NCBI GenBank assembly: GCA_050946575.1
Contig: JBMNVB010000001.1
Coordinates: 1-64,000 of the forward strand
DNA length: 64,000 nucleotides
From: JALCRY01 sp050946575
GTDB taxonomy: Bacteria > Bacillota > Clostridia > Peptostreptococcales > Anaerovoracaceae
Direction: 5' to 3'
Below, piece after piece: positions 8,549-17,247 of this stretch (positions are counted from its first letter, which is position 1; the number at the start of each line of letters is the position of its first letter). The translations under genes and the position numbers were made by a program. The notes under the pieces are model-generated. The model saw only the letters and a program-made list of their open reading frames with translations. It searched no databases and was not told where the DNA came from.

Positions 8549-9805
8549 CTATTCCTGCACCTTGCCCTTTACTATTTCCTTGGACACCGCGAGCAGTATG
8601 AGCGCGACTACCGTGCACGCCACGAGCAGCCAGTACAGTCCGTTGTAATGACCGCCGAGCAGCGACGCGCCGCCCACGAACACAACTCCCGCGACATTGC
8701 CGGCCCACAGCAGCAGTCCTTCCGATGTCCCTTCGCTTGTCGGATAGCACGACTCGGCCGCCATCGTCAGCAGCACCGGCGCGCTGCCCACGGTAAAGAA
8801 TCCGTAGATCACCGCCGCGAATGTCATGCCGCCGAATCCGTTGAACAGAGACATCAGCAGCAGTCCGGCCAGCCCGAGTATATTCGCCCCGAAGACATAA
8901 CGCTTCCTGCGTCTGAGCTCGTCCTTGTCAGACAGCATGGAGAGCACGAGGCTCCCTATCGTACCGACAATCAGTATCACGACGCCGATGAGGCCGACCT
9001 GCGTCGATGTTATCGCCTTCGACCCCAGCGTCTGGATCAAAGCTTCGATGTCTGTAAAGAACGTATTGAACACGCCGAGCATCAGGAAGAATATGAGCAC
9101 GCACAGCCTGAAGTTCTTCTGCTTCCACGCGTATTTTATCCCTTCCTTGAAAGACGAGCGTTCGCTCTTTTCTTCTTCGCAAGGAGGCGTAGGCGGCTCC
9201 TCCTTCGCAAATATGACGAACAGCAGTGCTCCCGCTATCGAAACCATTCCGTAAAGCATGAGAATGCCCTTGATCGTCATGGACTGTAACAGCACCGGCG
9301 TGGCAAGAAGCCCTATACACATACCGATATACCCCGCCAGCAGTCCCACGCTGTTCGCCGTCGCCCTCTCGTTTTCCGGGAACCACTTCCCGGCGACAAG
9401 GCCCGGCGAGTTCAGGATGAACGGCTGTGCGAACGAGAACCCGATCGTCGTCGCGATCAGCCCTCCGTATGACGCGCCGAACACGCCCCTCAGTATCGCG
9501 CTTATCGCCATCAGTACACATCCGAATCCAACGGATTTCTTGAAGCCCCAGCGCTCAAACGCCCACATGACCGGCACCGACAGAATGACCATGCCTATCA
9601 TGAAGATCACAGACAGCAGGCTGATGGCACTGTTGCCCTTCACCGGATCAGTGAACCCGTAATACTTCCACGCATCCGTGCTGATAGAGAAAAATGTAGT
9701 CCACATTACCTGAATAAGCACGCAGTTTACTGCGTAAACAAGCAAGACTACCCATCTGTATCCGTATACTTTATAACCGGTTCCCTCAAGTTCTGACTCT
9801 TTCAT
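8549..9805 (-). CDS. MFS transporter
   Basis: A protein of about 418 residues with some 12 hydrophobic segments and a charged central loop (about residues 190-215), typical of the major facilitator superfamily. The start is placed at the ATG at 9805 because AAGGCGG lies 7 nt upstream, while a start 24 nt further upstream has no site. It is the first gene of a unit with the RuBisCO-like and MtnX-like genes (41 bp gap). The cargo may therefore be a methylthio-sugar, nucleoside or related organosulfur compound, which is inference from context only. Confidence 0.8.
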   Translation of the reverse strand: MKESELEGTGYKVYGYRWVVLLVYAVNCVLIQVMWTTFFSISTDAWKYYGFTDPVKGNSAISLLSVIFMIGMVILSVPVMWAFERWGFKKSVGFGCVLMAISAILRGVFGASYGGLIATTIGFSFAQPFILNSPGLVAGKWFPENERATANSVGLLAGYIGMCIGLLATPVLLQSMTIKGILMLYGMVSIAGALLFVIFAKEEPPTPPCEEEKSERSSFKEGIKYAWKQKNFRLCVLIFFLMLGVFNTFFTDIEALIQTLGSKAITSTQVGLIGVVILIVGTIGSLVLSMLSDKDELRRRKRYVFGANILGLAGLLLMSLFNGFGGMTFAAVIYGFFTVGSAPVLLTMAAESCYPTSEGTSEGLLLWAGNVAGVVFVGGASLLGGHYNGLYWLLVACTVVALILLAVSKEIVKGKVQE

Positions 9806-9845
9806 AAGAATACCGCCTTTTTTATACAACTACCCTTGTCGATTC

Positions 9846-9851
9846 ATTATA
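9846..9851 (-). promoter_or_regulatory. -10 box of the MFS/RuBisCO-like/MtnX unit
   Basis: TATAAT on the minus strand lies 40 nt upstream of the MFS start codon. The -35 is not clear. Confidence 0.4.
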
Positions 9852-10257
9852 GCACAGAACTCATATTTTTTAATATTCAGACATCTTTGCTTGATGAACT
9901 AAATTATACTCCATTCTAATTTTAGCGTCAAGTAAAAGGAACAGTGTGAAGGCGGCGGCGGGAGGAAGAAATGAGGAGCCGGCGCCGGGGCCGGTATGAG
10001 TGGATGTTTTCAGCGGGCCGGTGCCGGAGCTGAGTGCGTGCAGTGAGATCCGGCGGCCCGGGCCGGGGGGCGGATGACAGGCTCCGGCGATGATGCCGGG
10101 GCGCGGGCCCGTACCGGCTGGCCGGCCTTCGCCGGCCGCGCCGGGCCATTGAATGGGCCGAAATCGGCTGCGGCCTGACCGCAGATGTAAACTTTGCGAA
10201 AAATTTTGTGGCGGGTGGCGGATTTTCCGGAACACTGCCCGTGAACTGATGACCCGG
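9852..10257. other. Gene-free GC-rich stretch before the repeat array
   Basis: No convincing gene. The first 100 bp carry the promoter of the leftward MFS gene. Around 10190-10215 there is a fragment (TTTTGTGGCGGGT) shared with the outer arm of the repeats, suggesting a decayed extra copy. Confidence 0.5.
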
Positions 10258-11345
10258 AGGCCGGACCGCGGACCGAACCTGGCGGTGATCTGACCCCGGA
10301 TCTGAGCTTTGTTGAAAATCTTGTGGCGGGTACCGGTTTTTTTGCCTTGCTGCACGCAAAATTTTCAACGTTTATCGAGGGTCAGGACCTGGAAAAAGCC
10401 GATCGGCGCCGAAAAAACCACCCGAGGGCTCGCGACCGTTGGAAATTTTGCGTGCAGTACCGCGATATTCCGGTCGGCCGCCACAAAATTTACCGGATCG
10501 AAGGCAAACAGCCGCCCTCGCACCGGTCCCCGCCCGCGGGTTGATGGTACGGCCACCCGGCCGCAGGTCCAAGGCTGGTGTATGCCCCCGAGGCCGGACC
10601 GCGGACCGAAAACGGCGGCGATCTGACCCCGGATATGAGCTTTGTTGGAAATTTTGTGGCGGGTACCGGGTTTTTTGCCTTGTTGCACGCAAAATTTTCA
10701 ACGTTTATCGGGGGTCGGGACCCGGAAAAGGCCGATCGGCACCGAAAAAACCACCCGAGGGCCCGCGACCGTTGGAAATTTTGCGTGCAGTACCGCGATA
10801 TTCCGGTCGGCCGCCACAAAATTTACCGGATCGAGGGAAAATCGGCGCATGACATCAGCCCATGACGCGAACAGGGAACCCCGGCGGCCGATCCCGCACC
10901 GGATCCTGTCCGCGAGCTGACAGCCCGGCCACCCGGCCGCAGGTCCAAGGCTGGTGTATGCCCCCGAGGCCGGACCGCGGACCGAAACCGGCAGCGATCT
11001 GACCCCGGATCTGAGCTTTGTTGAAAATCTTGTGGCGGGTACCGGGTTTTTTGCCTTGCTGCACGCAAAATTTTCAACGTTTATCGAGGGTCAGGACCTG
11101 GAAAAAGCCGATCGGCGCCGAAAAAACCACCCGAGGGCCCGCGACCGTTGGAAATTTTGCGTGCAGTACCGCGATATTCCGGTCGGCCGCCACAAAATTT
11201 ACCGGACCGAGGGAAAATCGGCGCATGACATCAGCCCATGACGCGAACAGGGAACCCCGGCGGCCGATCCCGCACCGGATCCTGTCCGCGAGCTGACAGC
11301 CCGGTCGCAGGTCCAAGGCTGGTGTATGCCCCTGAGGCCGGGCCG
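10258..11345. repeat. Array of long, internally palindromic GC-rich repeats
   Basis: Three copies of a unit about 370 bp long lie in tandem (10563-10938 and 10939-11306, plus a diverged earlier copy from about 10258), followed by a partial fourth start at 11307-11345. Periods are 376 and 368 bp, differing by an 8-bp deletion. Each core is a nested inverted repeat. In copy 1, inner arms at 10352-10370 and 10437-10455 (19 bp, one mismatch) sit within outer arms at 10321-10336 and 10470-10486. The core sequence is conserved almost base for base. Open frames here are mirror images of the repeats and change frame between copies, so I call none. No transposase or target duplication was seen. Confidence 0.88.
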
Positions 11346-11463
11346 CAGTCCGGATGCCGGCGCAGATCTCCGGGCCGGCCGGCTGCGTCCCCACAAACCC
11401 TTCACTGAGACAGAAAGCATTGATGCCTTTCCTTGAAAAATTGTAATTCGAGTAGTAAGATGT

Positions 11464-11478
11464 AATCGGGTTCCGATT
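11464..11478. promoter_or_regulatory. Candidate operator upstream of tetR
   Basis: AATCGGGTTCCGATT is a palindrome with 6-bp arms 34 nt before the tetR start, and TGTAATCGGG occurs twice in direct repeat (11461-11470 and 11480-11489). The position fits autoregulation by the TetR-type protein. This is inference. Confidence 0.45.
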
Positions 11479-11511
11479 TTGTAATCGGGTCTGAATAAAG
11501 AGGAGACACAA

Positions 11512-12108
11512 ATGGCAATTTCAAGAAGAGAAGCTAACAAAATCAAGTGCAGACAGAACATATTGAAAGCGTCCCGGCGGCTGTTCAACTCAAAGGGCTA
11601 TGAAGAGACAATGATCGACGATATTGCCGAGATGGCGGAGATCTCAAAAGCCACATTCTATAACTATTTCCCGAACAAGGAGAGCCTGCTCCAGGGCACG
11701 GCCGAACATGAACTGGAACAGATAAGAAATTTCATGGATAATGAGCTCGGCGACGTCGAGAACAGCGACGAGAAACTGAGGCGCGTGATCGAGTTCCTCG
11801 TTCTTGACGCGATGCCGTACATCAACCTTTCACGCCGGCTGACTTACCTCAATTCGATCAAGGACAGTCCGATGTACGCGGTACGCGTCGGGATCAGCGA
11901 CATATTCAAGCAGCTCATTGCCGAGGGCATGAAGCAGGGCTGCTACAGCGACGGCTATACGATCGACGAGATCGAGGACGCGTACATGAGCGTATACCTG
12001 GTAACTCAGTTCCAGTGGCTGAACATCGAATCGTATTCCGAGGACAAGCTGAGAAGAAAACTCCACCGCATGTTCGACATCGCGACAGCGGGATTCATAA
12101 AAAAATAA
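11512..12108 (+). CDS. TetR/AcrR-family transcriptional regulator
   Basis: The 198-residue protein has the TetR N-terminal helix-turn-helix at about residues 15-60 (RRLFNSKGYEETMIDDIAE, then KATFYNYFPNKESLL). The rest is a helical ligand-binding domain without recognisable specificity. GAGGAG lies 8 nt before the ATG. It stands alone, with the repeat array upstream and a terminator downstream, so its target is not evident. Confidence 0.9.
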   Translation: MAISRREANKIKCRQNILKASRRLFNSKGYEETMIDDIAEMAEISKATFYNYFPNKESLLQGTAEHELEQIRNFMDNELGDVENSDEKLRRVIEFLVLDAMPYINLSRRLTYLNSIKDSPMYAVRVGISDIFKQLIAEGMKQGCYSDGYTIDEIEDAYMSVYLVTQFQWLNIESYSEDKLRRKLHRMFDIATAGFIKK

Positions 12109-12122
12109 ATCAATGCATTGAT
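12109..12122. repeat. Paired ATCAATGC octamers (ATCAATGCATTGAT palindrome)
   Basis: Two overlapping copies of the window-wide octamer form a perfect 14-bp palindrome immediately after the tetR stop codon. Confidence 0.85.
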
Positions 12123-12135
12123 GCTTCATTTAAAA

Positions 12136-12157
12136 AGGACGGCTTTCCGGCCGTCCT
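12136..12157. terminator. Bidirectional terminator
   Basis: AGGACGGC and GCCGTCCT pair around a 6-nt loop, with A-run and T-run flanks, between convergent tetR and the HAD gene. Confidence 0.85.
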
Positions 12158-12161
12158 GTTT

Positions 12162-12839
12162 TTATTCGTCTATATGGGTTATTTCCCCGCCGGACAGTTC
12201 TCTGATGACGGGTATGAGTTCCACCGGATCGTTTATCACGAAGTCCGGCGCGTCTTCCCCCTCTGCGTCTTTTCCGGTCGAGGACATGCCCCAGTTCGCG
12301 AGCACCGCGGTCACGCCGGCGTTGTGCGCGCACCGGATATCGTGTATCGTGTCTCCGAGCATCAGCGCCTCTTCGGGCGCGGCGCCGATTATTTCGAGCG
12401 CCTTCAGGGCGGATTCCGGATCGGGTTTCGATTTTTCAACGTCTTCGCGCGTCACCACGGCGTCGAAGAAATCATCGAGACCGAAAATTTTGAGGCCGCG
12501 CATTGTCGTATATTTAAGCCGTGCCGTCACGACAGCCGACTTGATGCCGGCAGCCTTCACCATTGTCACCATCATGTAGGCGTTCTTGCACATCCTTATC
12601 TGGCCGTCGAATATCTTGTACTGATACTGGCGGTAGATGTCCACGACCTCATCCGTGTCCCAGTCCGGGAACGCCGCGGCCATCGAATCGCGCAGCGGCT
12701 CTCCGAACGTCGCGTAGATCTCGTCGACGGGATGCTTCTCCCCCTCGAGGGTCTCGTAAACATGCTGCCAGGAATTCACGATCAGATCGTTAGTGTCGGC
12801 AAGCGTGCCGTCAAAATCATAAAGTACCGCTTTTATCAT
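12162..12839 (-). CDS. HAD-superfamily phosphatase (Gph/PpaX-like)
   Basis: The 225-residue protein has motif I YDFDGTLAD (D8 and D10), the phosphate-binding VVTARL segment, K in SKPDPE and motif IV LGDTIHDI, as in phosphoglycolate phosphatases and PpaX. The substrate is not predictable. Its ATG overlaps the stop of the SecB-like gene by one base, and it is the last gene of the secA-prfB unit. Confidence 0.85.
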   Translation of the reverse strand: MIKAVLYDFDGTLADTNDLIVNSWQHVYETLEGEKHPVDEIYATFGEPLRDSMAAAFPDWDTDEVVDIYRQYQYKIFDGQIRMCKNAYMMVTMVKAAGIKSAVVTARLKYTTMRGLKIFGLDDFFDAVVTREDVEKSKPDPESALKALEIIGAAPEEALMLGDTIHDIRCAHNAGVTAVLANWGMSSTGKDAEGEDAPDFVINDPVELIPVIRELSGGEITHIDE

Positions 12840-13234
12840 CAGTTCAGTCCCTCAATGTCATCAGCTACTTTCACGTTTTCCGTCGTCATCTGCACCGGCT
12901 GGATGTAGAACGGCGGCATGCCGCACGTCATCATTATCGACGCGATGGACTGTCTTACGAACGGGAAGATTTCCTTATACGTCTGCACATGCATCTCGCG
13001 CTGGTCGTCGCCCTGCTCGAACGAGAACTCGCCGTGGATCGTGACCGCGAGCCTGAATTTCTCAGGCGCCTTCTGATCCTCGATCGTCACCGTGTCAGTG
13101 CTGATGCACACCTTGTCATCGTGGTTGTAGCTTACAGTGTGGTCATTGTTTATACCGAGTTCTATCTCAGTGTTCTCGTCCTCGTTGTTCACGAATTCGA
13201 TGTTCACTATCTGATAACCCTGAAAGTTGAGCAT
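12839..13234 (-). CDS. SecB-like protein-export chaperone
   Basis: The 131-residue protein has SecB-type features: alternating beta strands in the first 75 residues, FPFVRQSIASIMMTCGMP in the place of the SecB dimer/tetramer helix, then PPFYIQPVQM resembling the PP-L-PVNF motif. SecB-like proteins in Gram-positive bacteria are patchy and some serve toxin-antitoxin systems. Here no toxin gene is adjacent and the gene lies in the operon of secA, separated only by prfB, which favours an export role. AAGGAGGAG precedes the ATG. Identification rests on motif resemblance. Confidence 0.75.
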   Translation of the reverse strand: MLNFQGYQIVNIEFVNNEDENTEIELGINNDHTVSYNHDDKVCISTDTVTIEDQKAPEKFRLAVTIHGEFSFEQGDDQREMHVQTYKEIFPFVRQSIASIMMTCGMPPFYIQPVQMTTENVKVADDIEGLN

Positions 13235-13262
13235 ATCTTCTCCTCCTTATTTCGGCGGACGC

Positions 13263-14385
13263 CTACTGATCTTTCTGCCTTAACTTCGCGTATATGAATT
13301 CGTCGATATCGCCGTCCAGCACCTTTTCCACGTTCCCGGATTCCGCGCCGGTGCGGTGATCCTTCACGAGCGTGTACGGCTGGAACACATATGATCTGAT
13401 CTGGCTGCCCCATGTTATCTGGCTGTAGTCGCCGTGAAGCTCCTTCAGATTCTCCTTGTGTTCCTGTTCCTTCAGTTCCATGAGCCGGGACTTCAGGATG
13501 CGCATCGCCATGTCCTTGTTCTGGAACTGCGACCGTTCGTTCTGGCAGCTCACGACGATATTCGTCGGGATATGCGTAATGCGTATCGCGGAGTCCGTCT
13601 TGTTTACCTTCTGTCCGCCCTTGCCGCTGGAACGGAACGTGTCGATCCTGATGTCCGCCGGGTCTATCTCGACGTCCGTGTCCTCGTCGATCTCGGGCAT
13701 TACTTCGACAGCCGCGAACGACGTGTGACGTCTTCCCGACGAATCGAACGGCGAGATACGGACGAGCCTGTGCACGCCCTTCTCCGTCTTCAGATAACCG
13801 TAAGCGTTCTCGCCTTCCACGACTATTGTCGCGCGGGAAATGCCGCCCTCCTCGTTATCCTGGATGTCGACTGTCCTCACCCTGAATCCTTTCGACTCGC
13901 CCCAGCGGGTGTACATCCGCAGCAGCCGGCCGGTCCACTCCTGAGCGTCCGTGCCTCCGGCGCCCGCGTGCACAGTGAGTATGGCATTGTTTTTATCATA
14001 CTCACCCGTGAGCAGTATTTCTATCGTGAAATCCTCGGCCATTTTCCGGGTCTTTTCATACTGTTCGGTCGCGTCCGCGGCAATACTGTCGCCCTCCGGC
14101 GTGCCGGGCGCCGCGCCTTCCTCCTCGGCGAGATCTATCATCACTTCAAGGTCTTCATAGCCTTCTTCCAGGTCGTGAAAACGCTCGAGCTTCCCTTCCA
14201 GCCGGCTCTTCTCGAGCATGACCTTCCGGGCCGCTTCATTGTCGTCCCAGAATCCCGGCTGCTCGGAACGCTTCGTGAGTTCTTCTATCTTTCCCCTGAC
14301 GCCTGCCGGGTCAAAGGGACTCACCTGCCTCTTTGATGTCCGCCATCAATGCGGGCATTTCCATTTTTATTTCTTCTAACTGCAT
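13263..14385 (-). CDS. prfB: Peptide chain release factor 2 with programmed +1 frameshift
   Basis: RF2 releases peptides at UGA and UAA. The first frame starts at ATG 14385 (AAGGGAG upstream) and runs 24 codons to CTT TGA, with the stop at 14313-14311. The second frame continues with GAC after a +1 shift and ends at 13263, giving about 373 residues. This is the classical autoregulatory frameshift of RF2: scarce RF2 pauses at its own UGA and promotes shifting. The SPF tripeptide (about 211-213) and GGQ (about 256-258) are intact. Its start is 9 bp after the secA stop. Confidence 0.95.
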
Positions 14386-14394
14386 AGTTCTCCC

Positions 14395-17247
14395 TTAATT
14401 CCAGTTTTTCATTTCTTCTTCGAGGTCAGACTGCATGTGGCAGTTCTTGTATTTCTTGCCGCTGCCGCACCAGCACGGATCGTTCCTCCCGATCTTCGGG
14501 TGCTCCCTTCTGTACGGCGTCTGCGTGCGTTCGCGCTCCGGGATCTCCTGAGCGTCCGGAGTGCCGCCGGTCGTCACCGTCACGCCCGACTGCGGGGCGT
14601 CTTCGTAGAGCTCGTTCTCGTCGAACTCCTCCTTCCTCGCCGTGCCGCCGCTCATGACTCTGCGTCTTTCCGTTCTCGTCTCGACAGTTACATTGAAGCA
14701 GAACTTGACGGTATCTTCCTGTATCGAGCTTATCATCTCCTCGAACATCGCGAAGCCCTCTTCGGCGTACGCGCCGGCCGGATCCTGCCCGCCGAGCCCT
14801 CTGAGCCCGATGCCGTTCTTCAGCTGTTCCATCGCGTCGATATGATCCATCCACTTGTTGTCCACTACTCTGATCAGGATCATACGCTCGAGATCACGCA
14901 TGACGCTCTCTCCGACTTCCTGTTCCTTCTCCGTGTAAAGGTCGTCGAACGCCTCCATGACATCCTCGCGCAGGACATCCTCGTCCACGTCACGCATCTC
15001 CTCGTCAGTATAACTGATCCCCTCGAATCTTCCGCAGATGCTTCTCAGGTTCTTGTTCAGTGTATCATAATCCCATTCCTCCGGGAACTTAGATTCCGCC
15101 ACGGTCGAATCGATGATATTATTGAGGATCTCCCTCGTCATATTCATAATGTAGCCCTTGAGGTCTTCATCGAAGAGCACCATGCGGCGCTGCTCGTAGA
15201 TGATCTCACGCTGCTTGTTCATTACATTGTCGTACTGGAGCACGTATTTACGTATCGAGAAGTTCCTGCCCTCGACCTTCTTCTGGGCGTTCTCGATGCT
15301 CTTCGAGACCATGTTCGATTCTATCGGCTCGTCTTCGCTGACGCCGAGCCTGTCTACCACCGATTTCATCCTTTCCCCGCCGAACATCCTCATAAGATCG
15401 TCTTCGAGGGAAATGCAGAACTGTGTGATGCCCGGGTCTCCCTGACGTCCGGAACGGCCTCTCAGCTGGTTGTCGATACGCCTCGATTCGTGGCGCTCCG
15501 TACCGATTATGCATAGTCCGCCGTGCTCGCGCACGCGTTCCTGCTCTTCTTTTCTTTCTTCCTTGATTTTCTCGCTCAGCTCGTCGAAGCGCTTTCTCGC
15601 CTTCAGTATCTCTTCGTCGTCCGTTTTCGTGAGCGAGTTCGCCTCATTGACGGCCTCGGGAGAGAACCCTTCCTTTTCAAGCTCGCGAAGGGCCTGGAAC
15701 TCTGGATTTCCGCCCAGGATGATGTCGGTACCGCGGCCTGCCATGTTCGTCGCGATCGTGACCGCGCCTTCGCGGCCGGCCTGCGCGACAATGGCGGCTT
15801 CCTTTTCATGCTGCTTCGCATTGAGTACGCTGAAGTTCTTTATGCCGCGCTTTTTCAGCATGTCGGCGATGATCTCCGATTTCTCGATGGAGATCGTGCC
15901 TACCAGTACAGGCATGCCCTCCTCATGAGCCTTGACGATCTTCTCGATAATGGCGCGGTATTTCCCCTGCTCGGTCGCGTAAACGGCGTCCGGCAGATCC
16001 TCCCTTATCATAGGCTTGTTCGTCGGTATGACGACAACGTCCATGTTATAGATGTCGCGGAATTCGTCTTCTTCCGTTTTCGCCGTACCTGTCATGCCGG
16101 CGAGCTTGTCATACATGCGGAAGTAATTCTGCAGCGTGATAGTCGCGAGCGTCTTGGACTCATTTCTGACCTTCACGCCTTCCTTCTGCTCTATAGCCTG
16201 ATGCAGTCCGTCGCTGTAGCGGCGCCCGAACATCAGTCTTCCTGTGAATTCGTCCACTATGACGACCTCGCCGTCTTTCACGATATAATCAATGTCTTTA
16301 TGCATGAGGTTGTGGGCCTTCAGTGCCTGCTGGCAGTGATGGTTTATTTCCATGTTCTCCGGATCGCCGAAGTTGTCGATGCCGAAGAATTCCTCGCACT
16401 TCCTGATCCCGGCGTCCGTGAACGCCACCTGCTTTTCCTTTTCGAAGATAACGAAGTCACCGTACTTGTCGTCAGGCTCGTCCTTCGGGTCGTTCTCGTC
16501 CTTGACACCGCCGTGCAGCGTGCGGACGAATCTGTCGGCCTTCGCGTAGAGTTCCGTACTCTTGTCACTTGCGCCGCTTATGATGAGAGGCGTCCTCGCT
16601 TCGTCGATAAGGATCGAGTCCACCTCGTCGACGATGGCGTAATGCAGTTCGCGCTGCATCATGTCCTCTTTGTATATCACCATGTTATCGCGCAGGTAGT
16701 CGAAACCGAACTCGTTGTTCGTCCCGTAAGTAATATCGCATTGATATGCCGCGCGTCTTTCATCTTCCGTAATATCGTGGATGACGCATCCGACCGTGAG
16801 GCCGAGGAACGTGTAGATCTTGCCCATCCACTCCATGTCACGCTTAGCCAGGTAATCGTTCACCGTGACAACGTGCACGCCTCTTCCTTCAAGCGCGTTC
16901 AGGTAAACGGGCAGCGTCGCCGCCAGCGTTTTACCTTCGCCTGTCTTCATCTCGGCGATACGCCCCTGATGCATTACGACTCCGCCCATGAGCTGCACCC
17001 GGAACGGCTTCATCCCGAGCACCCTCCAGGCCGCCTCTCTCGCCACGGCGAACGCTTCGGGAAGCAGATCGTCCAGTTCCTCGCCGTCTTCCAGCCTGTC
17101 TCTGAACTCGTCCGTCATCCCTCTCAGTTCGTCGTCCGAAAGCTCCTGCACCTCTTCATCGTACGCCTCTATCTCGTCCACGATCTTAGAGACCTTTTTT
17201 ACTTCCTTCTCATTAAGATCGCCGAAAATCTTTTCCATCAGACTCAT
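14395..17247 (-). CDS. secA: Preprotein translocase ATPase SecA
   Basis: The 950-residue protein carries Walker A (MKTGEGKTLAA, near residue 100), DEVDSILIDEARTPL (Walker B), the DEAD-like motor domains and the SAT/GRGTDI and GRSGRQGDPG segments. The C-terminus ends in the zinc motif CWCGSGKKYKNCH used in SecB or ribosome binding. SecA drives export through SecYEG. The length is somewhat above that of B. subtilis SecA. It overlaps the upstream CBS gene by 4 bp and is followed by prfB and a SecB-like gene. Confidence 0.98.
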   Translation of the reverse strand: MSLMEKIFGDLNEKEVKKVSKIVDEIEAYDEEVQELSDDELRGMTDEFRDRLEDGEELDDLLPEAFAVAREAAWRVLGMKPFRVQLMGGVVMHQGRIAEMKTGEGKTLAATLPVYLNALEGRGVHVVTVNDYLAKRDMEWMGKIYTFLGLTVGCVIHDITEDERRAAYQCDITYGTNNEFGFDYLRDNMVIYKEDMMQRELHYAIVDEVDSILIDEARTPLIISGASDKSTELYAKADRFVRTLHGGVKDENDPKDEPDDKYGDFVIFEKEKQVAFTDAGIRKCEEFFGIDNFGDPENMEINHHCQQALKAHNLMHKDIDYIVKDGEVVIVDEFTGRLMFGRRYSDGLHQAIEQKEGVKVRNESKTLATITLQNYFRMYDKLAGMTGTAKTEEDEFRDIYNMDVVVIPTNKPMIREDLPDAVYATEQGKYRAIIEKIVKAHEEGMPVLVGTISIEKSEIIADMLKKRGIKNFSVLNAKQHEKEAAIVAQAGREGAVTIATNMAGRGTDIILGGNPEFQALRELEKEGFSPEAVNEANSLTKTDDEEILKARKRFDELSEKIKEERKEEQERVREHGGLCIIGTERHESRRIDNQLRGRSGRQGDPGITQFCISLEDDLMRMFGGERMKSVVDRLGVSEDEPIESNMVSKSIENAQKKVEGRNFSIRKYVLQYDNVMNKQREIIYEQRRMVLFDEDLKGYIMNMTREILNNIIDSTVAESKFPEEWDYDTLNKNLRSICGRFEGISYTDEEMRDVDEDVLREDVMEAFDDLYTEKEQEVGESVMRDLERMILIRVVDNKWMDHIDAMEQLKNGIGLRGLGGQDPAGAYAEEGFAMFEEMISSIQEDTVKFCFNVTVETRTERRRVMSGGTARKEEFDENELYEDAPQSGVTVTTGGTPDAQEIPERERTQTPYRREHPKIGRNDPCWCGSGKKYKNCHMQSDLEEEMKNWN

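Noticed and set aside
9870..11588. Arginine/proline-rich open frames in the repeat array
   Set aside because: The same peptides recur on both strands because the repeats are palindromic. They lack ribosome sites and consistent frames.
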